A DNA stretch of 64,000 nt from Thermoplasmata archaeon (GTDB lineage Archaea > Thermoplasmatota > Thermoplasmata > Lutacidiplasmatales > UBA184), in assembly GCA_022750435.1 (NCBI GenBank), contig JAKIVS010000002.1:124001-188000 (forward strand). The letters run 5' to 3'. Under the pieces are notes generated by a model that made no database searches, was not told the DNA's origin, and saw only the letters and a program-made list of their open reading frames with translations. Numbering within the stretch: the stretch's first letter is position 1; each line of letters starts with the position of its first letter. Made by a program: the position numbers and the translations under genes. Below are positions 17,501 through 25,916 of the stretch, in pieces.

Positions 17501-19181
17501 CGAAGCCCGCCACGACGCCGCAGACCGAGTCGTTGAAGAATTGGACCGAGACGTCGACGGTGCCGTTGTGGTCGACGGCGATCGTCGGGTAGTACTCGGC
17601 GCCGAGGCCCCCGCCGTTCGGGTCGAGGAGGGTGCCGACCTGGACCGGCGTCGACCAGTTCGCGCCGCCGTTCGAGGAGTTCTGGAACACGGCCGAGTCG
17701 ACGGCGAGTCCGGACGGGCACGTGGGCGGGCCTCCGGCGTTCGGGGTGCAGAAGGTGCCGATCAGCTCGGAGTTGTACACGAGGTCGAGCTGGCCCGCGC
17801 TCCCGTCGTACGCCAGCTGGGGGTGGATCCCGTCGAACGGGCTGTCCCCGTAGCTCCCCGAACCGGCCGAGGCGTCGAACGGTTCGTTGGTCGCCGCGTA
17901 GGTGACCGTCCAGGACCCGGACCCTCCCGTCGCGTTCGCCACGACGACGTCCTGGGTCTCCGTTCCCCCGGCGACGCAGCCCGACGCCTGGCAGAACGTC
18001 GAAGGACCCTCGAGGCCGGTGGCGTACGCGACGTACACCTGGCCGTTCGGGGCGGCGAGGACGTACGGGTTCACCGAGAAGTTCGTCGGGGTGCCGAAGA
18101 CGGCGACGCCGCCGTCGCCCACCGTCGGGAAGTCCACGGGCGCGCTCCAGGTGCTCCCTCCGTTCGTCGATTCGATCAGGTGGACCGCCGCGGAGTAGGG
18201 ACTGGTCGGGGAGCAGTCGTTCGCATCGGTGAGGTTCTCGTAGACGAGGTAGACTGAGGACCCCAGCGCCGAGATCCACGGATGGTAGAGCGGCGACCCC
18301 GTCGAGGCGCCGCACGCGTCCTGCTCGGCCGTGGCGTTGAACGTCTGGTTCAGAACCTGCGGGCCGGTCCACGTGACGCCCCCGTCGTAGCTCTCCTGCA
18401 CGACGAGAGCCGAATTGGGCATCTGGTAGGGGAAGATCTCCGGGACGACCGGCTGCTCGCAGAAGAAGAACAGCGTGGAGCACTGGGAGATGTTGAACTC
18501 GGTGTAGGTCAGCACGAAGGTGCCGTTCGAGAGGCTCGTGAGGGACGGCTGCCAGGCGTCGGCGAGGCTCATCGCCTCGGTGCAGTTCTCGTTGCCGAGG
18601 TAGACGGCGCTCGACCAGCTCGCCCCCCCGTTCGTGGAACGCTGGAACGCGACGTCGACGACGGTGTTGTTCGACACGTTGAACACGCTCGCGCAGTGCG
18701 TGTAGTTCGTGAAGGCCGTGAAGGCCACTCCGATCGTCCCGTTCGAGGTGACGTTGATCGACGGGTCGAACGTGGTGTTCGGACACGTCCCGGCGGCGAC
18801 GAACGTGAGCCAGGTGAAACACGACCGGTTCGTCGGGGCCGGTTGCGCCAGGTTCACACTGTCGTAGAACGTCCCGCGCCCGCTGGAGGGCGGAGAACCC
18901 GAGGGTGTTGGGGGGAGCCGCACCCCGCTCGACCCCGTCGCGGCCGGCAGCGACCCACCGGAGGTAGTCGCATGGGCCGACTGCGCGGTCTCGTGGGCCG
19001 AGGCGCCGGCGGGCGATGTGCTCGAGGTCGGCGCGAGCGGCGACCCGTAGAGAACGACGGCCGAGGCGAGCAGGACGGCGACGATCGCCAGGGCGGCCAA
19101 CGGCGACCCGGCGCGGAGGGCCCGCCGGAACGCGGGCCGGCGCCCCGGCGCCGTCGGGTGGGCGGACGATGTGGGCCTCAT
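14580..19181 (-). CDS. Giant sialidase-like (BNR) surface protein with ESGLP and InlB-like modules, 1533 aa
   Basis: Predicted surface protein. The N-terminal hydrophobic segment (about 28-52) is a signal peptide. A sialidase/BNR-type beta-propeller follows (about 110-650), with Asp-box-like motifs such as STNGGASWSSAVYLG near residue 180, ESTNGGSTWSAPVD and NSSNGGANWSTPVQ. From about 658 come alternating ESGLP-type modules (SFVESGLPTGTPWGV, SASGLPNGTAWSADV, VTESGLPSGWSWNV) and GGTVSP-to-GWTGSG repeats like divergent InlB B-repeats. A final helix (about 1478-1500) precedes GRRGGG. NxS/T sequons are dense. Glycan binding or hydrolysis is inferred, as I cannot identify catalytic Arg/Tyr residues. 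The ATG overlaps the upstream paralogue's stop as ATGA, so I reject the in-frame extension to 19982. Confidence 0.85.
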   Translation of the reverse strand: MRPTSSAHPTAPGRRPAFRRALRAGSPLAALAIVAVLLASAVVLYGSPLAPTSSTSPAGASAHETAQSAHATTSGGSLPAATGSSGVRLPPTPSGSPPSSGRGTFYDSVNLAQPAPTNRSCFTWLTFVAAGTCPNTTFDPSINVTSNGTIGVAFTAFTNYTHCASVFNVSNNTVVDVAFQRSTNGGASWSSAVYLGNENCTEAMSLADAWQPSLTSLSNGTFVLTYTEFNISQCSTLFFFCEQPVVPEIFPYQMPNSALVVQESYDGGVTWTGPQVLNQTFNATAEQDACGASTGSPLYHPWISALGSSVYLVYENLTDANDCSPTSPYSAAVHLIESTNGGSTWSAPVDFPTVGDGGVAVFGTPTNFSVNPYVLAAPNGQVYVAYATGLEGPSTFCQASGCVAGGTETQDVVVANATGGSGSWTVTYAATNEPFDASAGSGSYGDSPFDGIHPQLAYDGSAGQLDLVYNSELIGTFCTPNAGGPPTCPSGLAVDSAVFQNSSNGGANWSTPVQVGTLLDPNGGGLGAEYYPTIAVDHNGTVDVSVQFFNDSVCGVVAGFAYCGQYQLLEVNTTTNGASWSAPAALSTFTWNSLNAADTGEYETATTAPSGATYFAWTNSACPVASGGPVCTFGRPNSVEPNTTVVVSWRFAGTGISLTFHETNLTVGSTWSADVLGNERSAPAGTDLIVSGVPTGEAIGWAVAWLNLSYGVAWQPVAAASNPVSPATFSASTTLDFTFQEFVQVVVVLNPPITPANLTAGLNAATYSMTPLPGTFWVGVGTSFALDVVAQPISCVVSCQYDNLTWLAWTGTGNGSLSTNVSATTLHVGTSPVNETANFLDHGNCNGIGGLLACVGPYGYPLSFVESGLPTGTPWGVTVTQNSTPEGTENAGATVPWLNVTINQTAVQYTLWTVPGAASGSYWVPTATPASPVKEPVQSLVTVSYNLQTITSQTFVANFSASGLPNGTAWSADVGGASYAVTDGSLALPVAGGTAFALNGSDVYTQDGVAFYAASISVFPFVENTTWENSTNLTTAYWFNGSADVVIGYQPMFWLSVSASTGGTVSPASRWVETGAAVVLNATARPGFHFLDWTGAGAGSSTALQTHDNPTTINPTAPVTELATFRPIPLPTWNVTVSAQGLPNGVGLAFTLGGTSYTGTDGSVTVGELSNGSYAFSTPTVYGASSNGTRWVPTSVASSFGALMSGAFPIDSDGTITVTYSTQFLLNVASGPGGSVSPSEFVGGTWQDAGTTVELTATPSYHFEFTGWNASGPGIASATTETTAVTVLGPSGETATFSYRAFPPPAVFSLTVTESGLPSGWSWNVTVGTASTSASGAHPTLNLSGLNGTYALLVPAVYAGLGTRYVANDSAPISVIVLANRSATVSFSEQFALTVRAGPGGTVSGEGTSWVAPGTTTTINATASAGDQFLGWTGSGTAGATPYTGASGTSNVVVNGPTNETATFGPAPASHTSTTSASTGEEIALGLLAVLLIVGLVVGAIFGRRGGGTFSSNGQASDGRSGGADPEPSDGTT

Positions 19182-22100
19182 TGGCCCCCTCCCGAGGAGC
19201 CGGGTTCCGAGTTCCCGGTCGGGGCGCCCGCCTGGGGCGTCGCGTCCGGCGAGCCGCCGGAGCCGCCGCGCGAGCGGCGGATCGCGAAGCCGACCACGAG
19301 GCCGGCCAAGAGTCCGACCGCGCCGAGGAGCGCCCAGATCGACGCATTCGACCAGATACTGCTCGTAGTCGTCGTCGTCCCCGTCGACCCCGTGGCACGG
19401 AACGTGGCGAACTCCGTCAACGGGGAGCCGACGGTGGCGTTCGGGGTCGACGCGTTGCCCGAGTAGCTTCCGGTGCCGGTGCCGGTCCATCCCACGAACG
19501 TCTCCCCGAGGTCCGGGGTGGCGCTCAACGCGAGGGCCGCCCCGCTCTCGAACCAGCCGCTCGAAGGCGACTCGGTGCCGCCCGTTGAGCCGGCGATGGA
19601 CACCCAGTACGACGGGGGCGCGAAGGGGACCGTCTTCGTTCCGTTCTGGGTCACGAGGAGCGGGAACGTCGCAAGCGCTGGAATCCAGCGAATGGTGTCG
19701 TTGACCGAGGTGGCGACCCCGACGACGACCGTGTAGGTGGTGGCGCTGAGACCGGAGACATTGATGTTCGGGGTCACGCCCGCGTAGGCGGTGGTGCCGA
19801 CCCGGAGGTCCCAGGTGGCCCCCGCGACGTACCCGACGGCCCAGGAGAACTCGACCGTGTACGTCGGCGCCACCGGCGGCACGACCGGGGCGAAGGTGGC
19901 GACCTCGGCGACCGGGCCCCCGGGAACGATCGTCGGGTCGAGCTCGGGGCCGGTGTAGCTTCCGGGCCCGCTTCCGGTCCATCCCGCAAACGTGTCGACG
20001 CCCGTGGCCGGGGAGGCGCTCAGCTGCACCGTGTCGGTCGAGTTCGCCCAGAGCGAGCTCGTCGAGAATTCACTCCCGTCGGCGACGTACGCCGTTCCGC
20101 CGAGCGTCGCGGAGAGGGTCACCTGGTACTGGGTGGCGAACGTGAGCGGCTGGATCGTGCCGCCGTTCGTGCAGAATTGCGAGGGCGGGTTGACCGGAAC
20201 GTACCGCGTCGCACCGACGTTGGTGTTGTAGGCGATCGGGACCGACTCGAGGTACTGACCCGCGGTGCCAGCGGCGCACGACAACAGGTTCGAGACCGTC
20301 AAGGAGGAGCCGTTCGAGGCGTAGCCGAAGCCGTCGAGGTCCACGGTCCACCAGGCGCCCGACGGGATCCCCGATTCGTCGAACGTCACGTTGAATCGGC
20401 TCGAAGGGAGCGGGAAGAAGCTCGCCGTCTCGGTGATCGGCCCGCCGGCGGTGACGACCGCGGTGGCGTTGGGGCCGGAGTAGGCGCCGACGCCGGTCCC
20501 CGTCCATCCGCCGAAGGCGTCCGCGCTGACCGGCGTGGCGGTGAAGTTCGCGGTGGCGTTCGCCGCGAGCCACTCGCTCCCTTCGAGGGTCGTCGAGCCG
20601 CCGAGGCCGGAGACGACGGAGACCCGGTAGGCGGCGGTGTAGCTGAGGTTCACGGTCTCGCCCGTCGTGACCGAGAGAGTGGCGCCGGCGCCGACCGGCG
20701 TATAGCCGGCGGATCCGTTCGCGGAGACCGCTGCCCCCGGCGTCCATGCGAACGTCCCCGGCCGCGTGGAGACGTTCAGCCAGGGTGTCGCGCTGCTGTA
20801 GTCGGTGCCGTTGAAGCCGACGGACCAGACCGTCCCGGCTCCGAGACCGCCGGCGTGGAAGGTCACCGTCCCGACGGGCACGGCCAGGTCGACGAGCGAG
20901 AACCCGAGGTCGACGGTCGGCTGGGCGGGCACGACGACCGTGCTCGACCCGTTCACGACGGAGCCGAAGTACTCCCATCCGGGCGCCGAGGCGTTCGCCG
21001 TGATGTCCGACACCGTGTAGCCGCCGGTGGCGACGTTGGCCACGTACGTCCAGTTCGATGCGGGCGAGGTATGGTTGCTCCCGGCGAACAGGAACGTGTA
21101 CCGGGACGTCGACGGCAACCCGGTGGCGTAGAATCCCTCCGTGGAGACGCCGTAGGTCCCGGCCCAGCCGGTCTCGTTGACCGGACCTCCCATCGTGATG
21201 TTGATCTCGGTTCCCCCACCCGTGTAGCTGCCGATCCCAGTCCCGTTCCAATAGGTGATCGGGGGGTCGGAACCGCCCTGGAACGTCTCGGTGACGCCGG
21301 CCGGGAAGTACCACGGGAACGCCGGCCCGGCGTAGGTGTAGCCGTCGAAGCACTCGACGTAGTAGAACGTCCCGCCGATGTACGCGCGAATCTGCTCGAC
21401 GTTGGTGGTCGTGGTCGGTAGGACCCAGAACTGGAGGCCGTACTCGATCGTGAAGTTCGCGTAGACGACCGTCGGACCCGGGAATTCGTACGTCGACGGG
21501 ACCGACAACGCCTCCGTGAACTCGCTCCGGTAGCCGCTGACCGAGTGGGTGAGGATCGCGAGCGGGATCGAGAGCCCGATCGGCACGCCCGCGACCACGA
21601 TCGAGCTCAGGTTGGTCGTCAGGGCGAACCCCTCGAAGGCGATCCCCCAGACGGTTCCGGCGGAGAGGTTGTTCTCGTCGAACGTCACGGTCGTCGTGGG
21701 ACCGGTGTCAACGTACCCGATCGAGACGTTCGTCCAGAAGTCTTGGACGTAGTAGTACGGCGGTCCGGTCGAGGAGAACGACGAACTCGACGCACCGGGG
21801 AGGGTGGTCGCCGTGACCGGCGTGCCGTTCGAGGAGATCGTGACGGACGACTCCCAGCCCATGAAATCGCCCCCGGTGAACGACGGGGTCCGGTACGACG
21901 AGGCTGCGGTCATGTTCGAGCTCCAGGTGAGCCCGTTCGGGGAACTGGCGACCCAGGAGCTGACGAGGCCGTCGAACCCGGGGCACCCGGTCGAGCCGTA
22001 GCAGTAGGTCTCGTTCCAGACCACGTAGGCGACGTACGCGGTGCTCCCCGACACGGTGATGGCGGGGTTGTAGTAGTTGTCGTAGTTCGACTGCGAGAAG

Positions 22101-23509
22101 TTCGCCGCGACCGTGGCGTTGCTCCACGTGCCCCCGGAGTTCGCCGAGTACGCCGCGAAGACGCCCGTGGCGACCCAGTCCAAGTAGGCATACGGCCCGG
22201 ATTTGACGAATGTTCCGGAGTACGCGACGTAGATCGAGCTCGGCGAGGAGCCGTAGGCGATCGACGTCTGCGGCGACGTCATCCACGGGAACGCGTAGCT
22301 GTTGTAGTACGCGTCGGCGTACTCGGTCTCGGTGTACAGCTCCCCCGTCCAATTTCCCGCGACCCTCGGGGCGCTCCAGGAACTCCCATTCGCGGAGGAA
22401 CTGGCGACCACGATCTGGTCGCCGTACGTCGGGGGCGGGTAGTAGGAGTGGCACGACGCGAGACAGGTCCGATTCGTCGCGTACGCCACGGAGACCGCGC
22501 CGAGGATGTTCACCGCGATGCTGGGCGAGCTCGACCAGTTCCCCATCGCCGCGTTCTCACCGGGAAGGACCCGCGGCGCGCTCCAGCTCGTGCCCGAGTT
22601 CGTCGAGACCACGAGGTCGACGGCCAAGGCGGGGAAGGGACCGAAGCCGCCGCCTCCCGGGTACGTCGCCGTGCTGTTGTTGGTGTTGATGTAGACGATG
22701 TAGACCGTGTCGCCGAAGACGGCGATCTGGGGTCGGACCGCCGCCGTGACGTTCGGGACGACCGAGACGTTGCTCCAGGTCGTGCCGTTGTTCGCGGAGT
22801 GGACGAAGGCGATCGCGTCCCCGGACGGCGCGCTCCAGTCCGGCGGGAACAGCGGTTGCGAGCCGTAGGGGCCGGAGGAGTTGATCGACTGGTTCGACAC
22901 GATGTACGCTCCGTCGACGACCCCGCCCGAGCCGGTGGCGAACGTCGGCTCTGCGGCGGACGGCCAGCGGCAGGACGGCGTCCCGAGCACGGTCGCCGGG
23001 CTCCAGGCGGAGGCGTTCGAGAGCGAGTGGGCCCAGGCGACGTTCGACGAGGTCCACGACGTCAGGTTCGTGCTGTTCGCGGTCGCGTTGCAGAGCGGCC
23101 CGACGGTCGTGTAGACGGAGTATCCGACGCCGAACTCGCCGTTCGCCAACGTGACGAGGGACGGGCTCTGGGTCTCCGGGTAGCAGCTTTGCTGGATGAA
23201 GAACCCGTAGTTGTCGGTGAGGCAGGGCGCGTCGGTCGCGTTCGGCGGCGCGAGGTCCGTCGACTCATAGCTCTGGCCCAAGGAGAAATTCGTCGCGCCC
23301 GCCGGCCGAGGTCCCACCGGCGGGGACGGCGCCTGGGGGGCGAGGGCCGGGGCGCGAAGGGCCGCCTCGCCCGAGGGCGGCACGGAGGCGCCGGCGAAAC
23401 CGGACACCGGTAGGGTCGTGGCGATCAACGTTGCCAGGACCGCCAGGATCAGCCAGCGCGGCGTTCGGGTAGGGCGTCCACCGGCGGGTCGGGTGGCCAT
23501 GGACCGCAT
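19178..23509 (-). CDS. Giant sialidase-like (BNR) surface protein with ESGLP and InlB-like modules, 1443 aa
   Basis: First gene of a two-gene operon with its paralogue. A signal peptide (about 18-42) precedes a BNR-type propeller (about 80-600), with SANNGTTWSNVSVV, STNSGTSWSAPRVL, SSANGSSWSAPRVA and SANSGGTWSNATVA as Asp-box-like turns. ESGLP-type modules follow (FDENNLSAGTVWGI near 607, FHAGGLGAGTVWSV, FDESGIPSGAWWTV), interleaved with InlB-like GWTGTG repeats. A C-terminal helix (about 1388-1412) and basic/Gly/Ser tail anchor it. The catalytic state is unknown. A TATA box (23525-23532) places the transcript start near the ATG at 23509; an in-frame ATG at 23500 is an alternative. Confidence 0.87.
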   Translation of the reverse strand: MRSMATRPAGGRPTRTPRWLILAVLATLIATTLPVSGFAGASVPPSGEAALRAPALAPQAPSPPVGPRPAGATNFSLGQSYESTDLAPPNATDAPCLTDNYGFFIQQSCYPETQSPSLVTLANGEFGVGYSVYTTVGPLCNATANSTNLTSWTSSNVAWAHSLSNASAWSPATVLGTPSCRWPSAAEPTFATGSGGVVDGAYIVSNQSINSSGPYGSQPLFPPDWSAPSGDAIAFVHSANNGTTWSNVSVVPNVTAAVRPQIAVFGDTVYIVYINTNNSTATYPGGGGFGPFPALAVDLVVSTNSGTSWSAPRVLPGENAAMGNWSSSPSIAVNILGAVSVAYATNRTCLASCHSYYPPPTYGDQIVVASSSANGSSWSAPRVAGNWTGELYTETEYADAYYNSYAFPWMTSPQTSIAYGSSPSSIYVAYSGTFVKSGPYAYLDWVATGVFAAYSANSGGTWSNATVAANFSQSNYDNYYNPAITVSGSTAYVAYVVWNETYCYGSTGCPGFDGLVSSWVASSPNGLTWSSNMTAASSYRTPSFTGGDFMGWESSVTISSNGTPVTATTLPGASSSSFSSTGPPYYYVQDFWTNVSIGYVDTGPTTTVTFDENNLSAGTVWGIAFEGFALTTNLSSIVVAGVPIGLSIPLAILTHSVSGYRSEFTEALSVPSTYEFPGPTVVYANFTIEYGLQFWVLPTTTTNVEQIRAYIGGTFYYVECFDGYTYAGPAFPWYFPAGVTETFQGGSDPPITYWNGTGIGSYTGGGTEINITMGGPVNETGWAGTYGVSTEGFYATGLPSTSRYTFLFAGSNHTSPASNWTYVANVATGGYTVSDITANASAPGWEYFGSVVNGSSTVVVPAQPTVDLGFSLVDLAVPVGTVTFHAGGLGAGTVWSVGFNGTDYSSATPWLNVSTRPGTFAWTPGAAVSANGSAGYTPVGAGATLSVTTGETVNLSYTAAYRVSVVSGLGGSTTLEGSEWLAANATANFTATPVSADAFGGWTGTGVGAYSGPNATAVVTAGGPITETASFFPLPSSRFNVTFDESGIPSGAWWTVDLDGFGYASNGSSLTVSNLLSCAAGTAGQYLESVPIAYNTNVGATRYVPVNPPSQFCTNGGTIQPLTFATQYQVTLSATLGGTAYVADGSEFSTSSLWANSTDTVQLSASPATGVDTFAGWTGSGPGSYTGPELDPTIVPGGPVAEVATFAPVVPPVAPTYTVEFSWAVGYVAGATWDLRVGTTAYAGVTPNINVSGLSATTYTVVVGVATSVNDTIRWIPALATFPLLVTQNGTKTVPFAPPSYWVSIAGSTGGTESPSSGWFESGAALALSATPDLGETFVGWTGTGTGSYSGNASTPNATVGSPLTEFATFRATGSTGTTTTTSSIWSNASIWALLGAVGLLAGLVVGFAIRRSRGGSGGSPDATPQAGAPTGNSEPGSSGGGQ

Positions 23510-23511
23510 TA

Positions 23512-23526
23512 AACAGACCGGCTGTT
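23512..23526. promoter_or_regulatory. Inverted repeat AACAG-N5-CTGTT at the start of the BNR operon
   Basis: AACAGACCGGCTGTT is a perfect 5-bp inverted repeat lying between the TATA box and the start codon of the 1443-aa gene. A bound protein there would cover the transcription start. Its role as an operator is inference. Confidence 0.35.
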
Positions 23527-23532
23527 AAATTC
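23525..23532 (-). promoter_or_regulatory. TATA box of the BNR-protein operon
   Basis: Read on the minus strand this is GAATTTAA. It stands about 20 bases before the ATG at 23509, implying a leaderless transcript for the two giant paralogues. Confidence 0.55.
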
Positions 23533-23690
23533 AGCGTACGACCCTCCGGCCCCTGGGCCGGCTGCCGGCGGAGCGGGCGGGGCAGTCGCGGGCTCGACCG
23601 TCACTTCGTTTCCGACGATAGGTTCAAGCGCGCTCCTCGGCAGAGACGGCATCCGATGGCGGGCCAACGCCCGTCCTTGGGAAACCATCC

Positions 23691-24431
23691 ATGCACCACC
23701 ACCGGAACTCGCGCTCCGCCGCTCTCGTCCTCGCCACGGTCCTGCTCTTCGTCGCCGTGACCACAATCGGGGGGGGCGCTCTCGGCCCGCCGAGCCACGC
23801 GACCGGTTCAACGTCGGCGGGTTCCGTCGCCGGGGTCGTCGTTCTGACCAGCTCTCCCTTGAGCGCCACGCTCACGGTCAACCCGAGCCAGGTCCAGGAG
23901 GGGCAGCAGTTCAACGTCCAGGTGACCGCGAGCGGCGGCGCGCCGCCGTACAGCTACAGCTACACTGGCCTCCCGTCGGGATGCGGGGGCCAGAGCGGGG
24001 CCTCCTTCTCGTGCAATCCCTCCGGCACCGGGACCTTCTCGATCGACGCCACCGTCACCGACTCGGGATCGAACCACACGCAGACCAGCTCGGTCGGCGT
24101 TACCGTCACCTCGAGCTCGAACGGGAATGGCAACGGGAACGGGAACGGCGGGGGGAACAATTCGAGCGGCGGGCTTTCCAGCCTGTTCTCCGGATTCTCC
24201 GGGATTCTCTCCCTCTTCCTGATCTTCGGGATCATCGGGTTCGCCACCTGGGTCCTGCTGATCATCGGCGTTTGGATCATCGCCATCACGCTCCTGCGCC
24301 GGCTGCCCAAGCGAGGCGCGACCGACCCCGCTGCCGTGGGGGGGAAGTGCGCGGCCTGCGCCGCGGCCATCCCGGCCGGAGCCCGGTTCTGTCCCGCCTG
24401 CGGCGCCGGCACCGCCCCGAAGGCGGCGTAG
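23691..24431 (+). CDS. Exported Ig-like domain protein with TM segment and C-terminal zinc ribbon
   Basis: A 246-aa membrane protein. It has a signal peptide (8-30), then one Ig/PKD-like module (about 58-142) bearing YTGLPSGC and a second Cys in FSCNPSGTGTF, the same module repeated in the kelch protein at 32734. A low-complexity Asn-Gly linker (about 143-157) follows, then a 32-residue hydrophobic stretch (about 167-200), LLRRLPKRG, and finally a zinc-ribbon with CAAC and CPAC. If the hydrophobic stretch is one helix, the Ig module is outside and the zinc ribbon inside, an unusual layout that could suit a surface sensor. The function is unknown. Confidence 0.75.
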   Translation: MHHHRNSRSAALVLATVLLFVAVTTIGGGALGPPSHATGSTSAGSVAGVVVLTSSPLSATLTVNPSQVQEGQQFNVQVTASGGAPPYSYSYTGLPSGCGGQSGASFSCNPSGTGTFSIDATVTDSGSNHTQTSSVGVTVTSSSNGNGNGNGNGGGNNSSGGLSSLFSGFSGILSLFLIFGIIGFATWVLLIIGVWIIAITLLRRLPKRGATDPAAVGGKCAACAAAIPAGARFCPACGAGTAPKAA

Positions 24432-24524
24432 GCCCATCGGACGTCGGCGTCGCCCGGGCGGACGGGCGCTCCTCCCCGCCCCGTTCGGGGGGTCGCTTCC
24501 TCCGCCGGTGGGACGCGCCGCCCC

Positions 24525-25049
24525 CTAGCGGACGCCCCACGCCGGAGGATACTGCGGGGCCACCTGGGTGTACCGCTGCTGCCAGTTGGGAAGCGGAACC
24601 CCCGCCAGATGGGCCGCCAGCCGGTCGAGGAACGCATGCGTTCCGGGCGCGAACCCGAGCGCCGTCGGACGGCGCAGGTTCCGATGGGTGAGTTCGAGCC
24701 GGGTTCCGGTTCCCTCGGGATGCAGCTCCCATCGAATGGTGGCGTCCTCCCCCCCGGGCAGCTCCGACCTCGGGGCGACCTTCCACTCGTGCTCGAACAA
24801 CCGCGGGGGCTCCCAGGCGAGGATCCGTCCGGTCACGCGGAGTCGCGACGGACCCGCGACGAGCTCGATGGTGCCGCCCACTCGACCGTCGATCGTGCCC
24901 TGGGCCAAGTACCAAATCGCGAGCTCGGGGGGGTCGGTCAGGGCCTTCCACACCACCTCCGGAGGGTACGGCAGGTGCCGTCGGAACTCGAGCGTGGCGT
25001 GGTCGCCGCGGCCGACCACGGTGCCGGCGTCGTTGGCTCCTTCGACCAT
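24525..25049 (-). CDS. SRPBCC/AHSA1-type ligand-binding protein
   Basis: Third gene of the VOC-ArsR-SRPBCC operon. This 174-aa START-like protein shows LEFRRHLPYPPEVVWKALTDP and later LFEHEWKV with IRWELHPEGTGTRLELTH, the pattern of the AHSA1/Hsp90-activator-like family that binds hydrophobic ligands. ATG at 25049 lies three bases after the ArsR stop; a GTG at 25055 would overlap that stop as GTGA, and either could be used. ArsR-AHSA1 pairs are common in bacteria, and the ligand is usually unknown. Confidence 0.85.
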   Translation of the reverse strand: MVEGANDAGTVVGRGDHATLEFRRHLPYPPEVVWKALTDPPELAIWYLAQGTIDGRVGGTIELVAGPSRLRVTGRILAWEPPRLFEHEWKVAPRSELPGGEDATIRWELHPEGTGTRLELTHRNLRRPTALGFAPGTHAFLDRLAAHLAGVPLPNWQQRYTQVAPQYPPAWGVR

Positions 25050-25051
25050 CG

Positions 25052-25408
25052 TCACGTTCGGCCCCCGCGACCGCGGGCCGGCCGTGCTCGAGTGCGGTCG
25101 AGATGCTCCGCGAGCGAATCGAGGCGGGCGGGCCAGAACTCCCGGTAGAGCGAGACCCACGCGTCGAGCTCCCTCAGCCGGGTCGGGCGGAGCGAGTAGA
25201 TCCTTTGCTGCGCGTGCGGCGAGACGCGCACGAGGCCGGCGAGCCGGAGCACCTTGAGATGCCGAGAGACGGCCGGCTGAGGGAGCCCGGGGAAGGCGGC
25301 CACCAGTTCGCCGGCCGGTCGGTCGCGGGCGCGGAGCAGGTCGAGAATCCGACGGCGGGTCGGATTCGACACCGCGGCGAAGACGTCGACGCCCGGTACC
25401 GCCACCAT
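25052..25408 (-). CDS. ArsR-family winged-helix transcriptional regulator
   Basis: A 118-aa winged helix-turn-helix repressor-type protein. FAAVSNPTRRRILDLLRARDRPAGELVAAF is helices 1-3, PGLPQPAVSRHLKVLRLAGLV is the recognition helix, and RIYSLRPTRLREL is the wing and following strand. No metal-binding ELCVCDL Cys motif is present, so this is not the classical metal sensor type. It is the non-metal subgroup usually found next to AHSA1 proteins. It is the middle gene of a three-gene operon whose promoter carries a perfect palindrome (25914-25932), making autoregulation likely. Confidence 0.9.
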   Translation of the reverse strand: MVAVPGVDVFAAVSNPTRRRILDLLRARDRPAGELVAAFPGLPQPAVSRHLKVLRLAGLVRVSPHAQQRIYSLRPTRLRELDAWVSLYREFWPARLDSLAEHLDRTRARPARGRGGRT

Positions 25409-25420
25409 CGAGGGTCGGAC

Positions 25421-25834
25421 CTAGGTCTTCGCCGGCCAGGCCGGGGGTTGGACCAGCGCGAAGTTGTTCCCGTCGGGGTCGGAGAACGTGGCGATGACGC
25501 CCCAAGGGTACTCGACCGGTTGGGACTCCCGGAACTTCAGGCCCTTGGCACTCAACTCCGCGAACGCCGCTCGGCAGTCGGCGACGCGGATCTGGATCCC
25601 CCCGCTCGCCCCGGGCTTCCAGTTCTTACCGGCGTCGGGCGGGACCGTCTTCGACCCGAGCTGGAACAGGGCGAGCTCGAGGTCCTCGCCGGGCAGTCCG
25701 ACCGTCACCCAGCGGGACGCGCCGGGGGGAGTGACGTCCGTCCGCTTCTCGAAACCGGCCTTCTGCGTGTAGAACTCGAGGGACGCGGTTTGGTCGTGGA
25801 CGACGATGGTCACCTGCGCGATCTTCCCGTTCAT
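25421..25834 (-). CDS. VOC-superfamily protein, first gene of the ArsR operon
   Basis: A 137-aa glyoxalase-fold protein. Its N-terminal unit is IAQVTIVVHDQTASLEFYTQ and its C-terminal unit contains GIQIRVADCRAAFAEL, ending FSDPDGNNFALVQPP, typical of lactoylglutathione-lyase-like or antibiotic-resistance-type proteins. Twelve bases separate its stop from the ArsR start. A strong TATA box and palindrome precede it, with a leader of about 50 bases. The substrate is unknown. Together with ArsR and SRPBCC it suggests response to a small hydrophobic or electrophilic compound, which is inference. Confidence 0.85.
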   Translation of the reverse strand: MNGKIAQVTIVVHDQTASLEFYTQKAGFEKRTDVTPPGASRWVTVGLPGEDLELALFQLGSKTVPPDAGKNWKPGASGGIQIRVADCRAAFAELSAKGLKFRESQPVEYPWGVIATFSDPDGNNFALVQPPAWPAKT

Positions 25835-25907
25835 GTTCCGTGGTCCGTCCTTGCCCCGCCGGCTCCCGCAGGGGGGCCGTCGGAGGCCATCGACGATACG
25901 ATAGTTG

Positions 25908-25916
25908 GTATATAAC
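25908..25916 (-). promoter_or_regulatory. TATA box of the VOC-ArsR-SRPBCC operon
   Basis: On the minus strand this reads GTTATATAC, the strongest TATA box in the window. It would place transcription start near 25886, about 50 bases before the VOC start codon. Confidence 0.75.

Noticed and set aside
19182-19982. In-frame N-terminal extension of the 1533-aa protein up to 19982.
   Set aside because: It overlaps the end of the upstream paralogue and is low in hydrophobic content. A signal peptide starts right after the ATG at 19181, which forms an ATGA overlap.
24118-24160. Short AACGGG-type tandem repeat as a possible microsatellite or phase-variable tract.
   Set aside because: It encodes an Asn-Gly linker with mixed codons, is in frame, and is too irregular for slippage-driven variation to be claimed.
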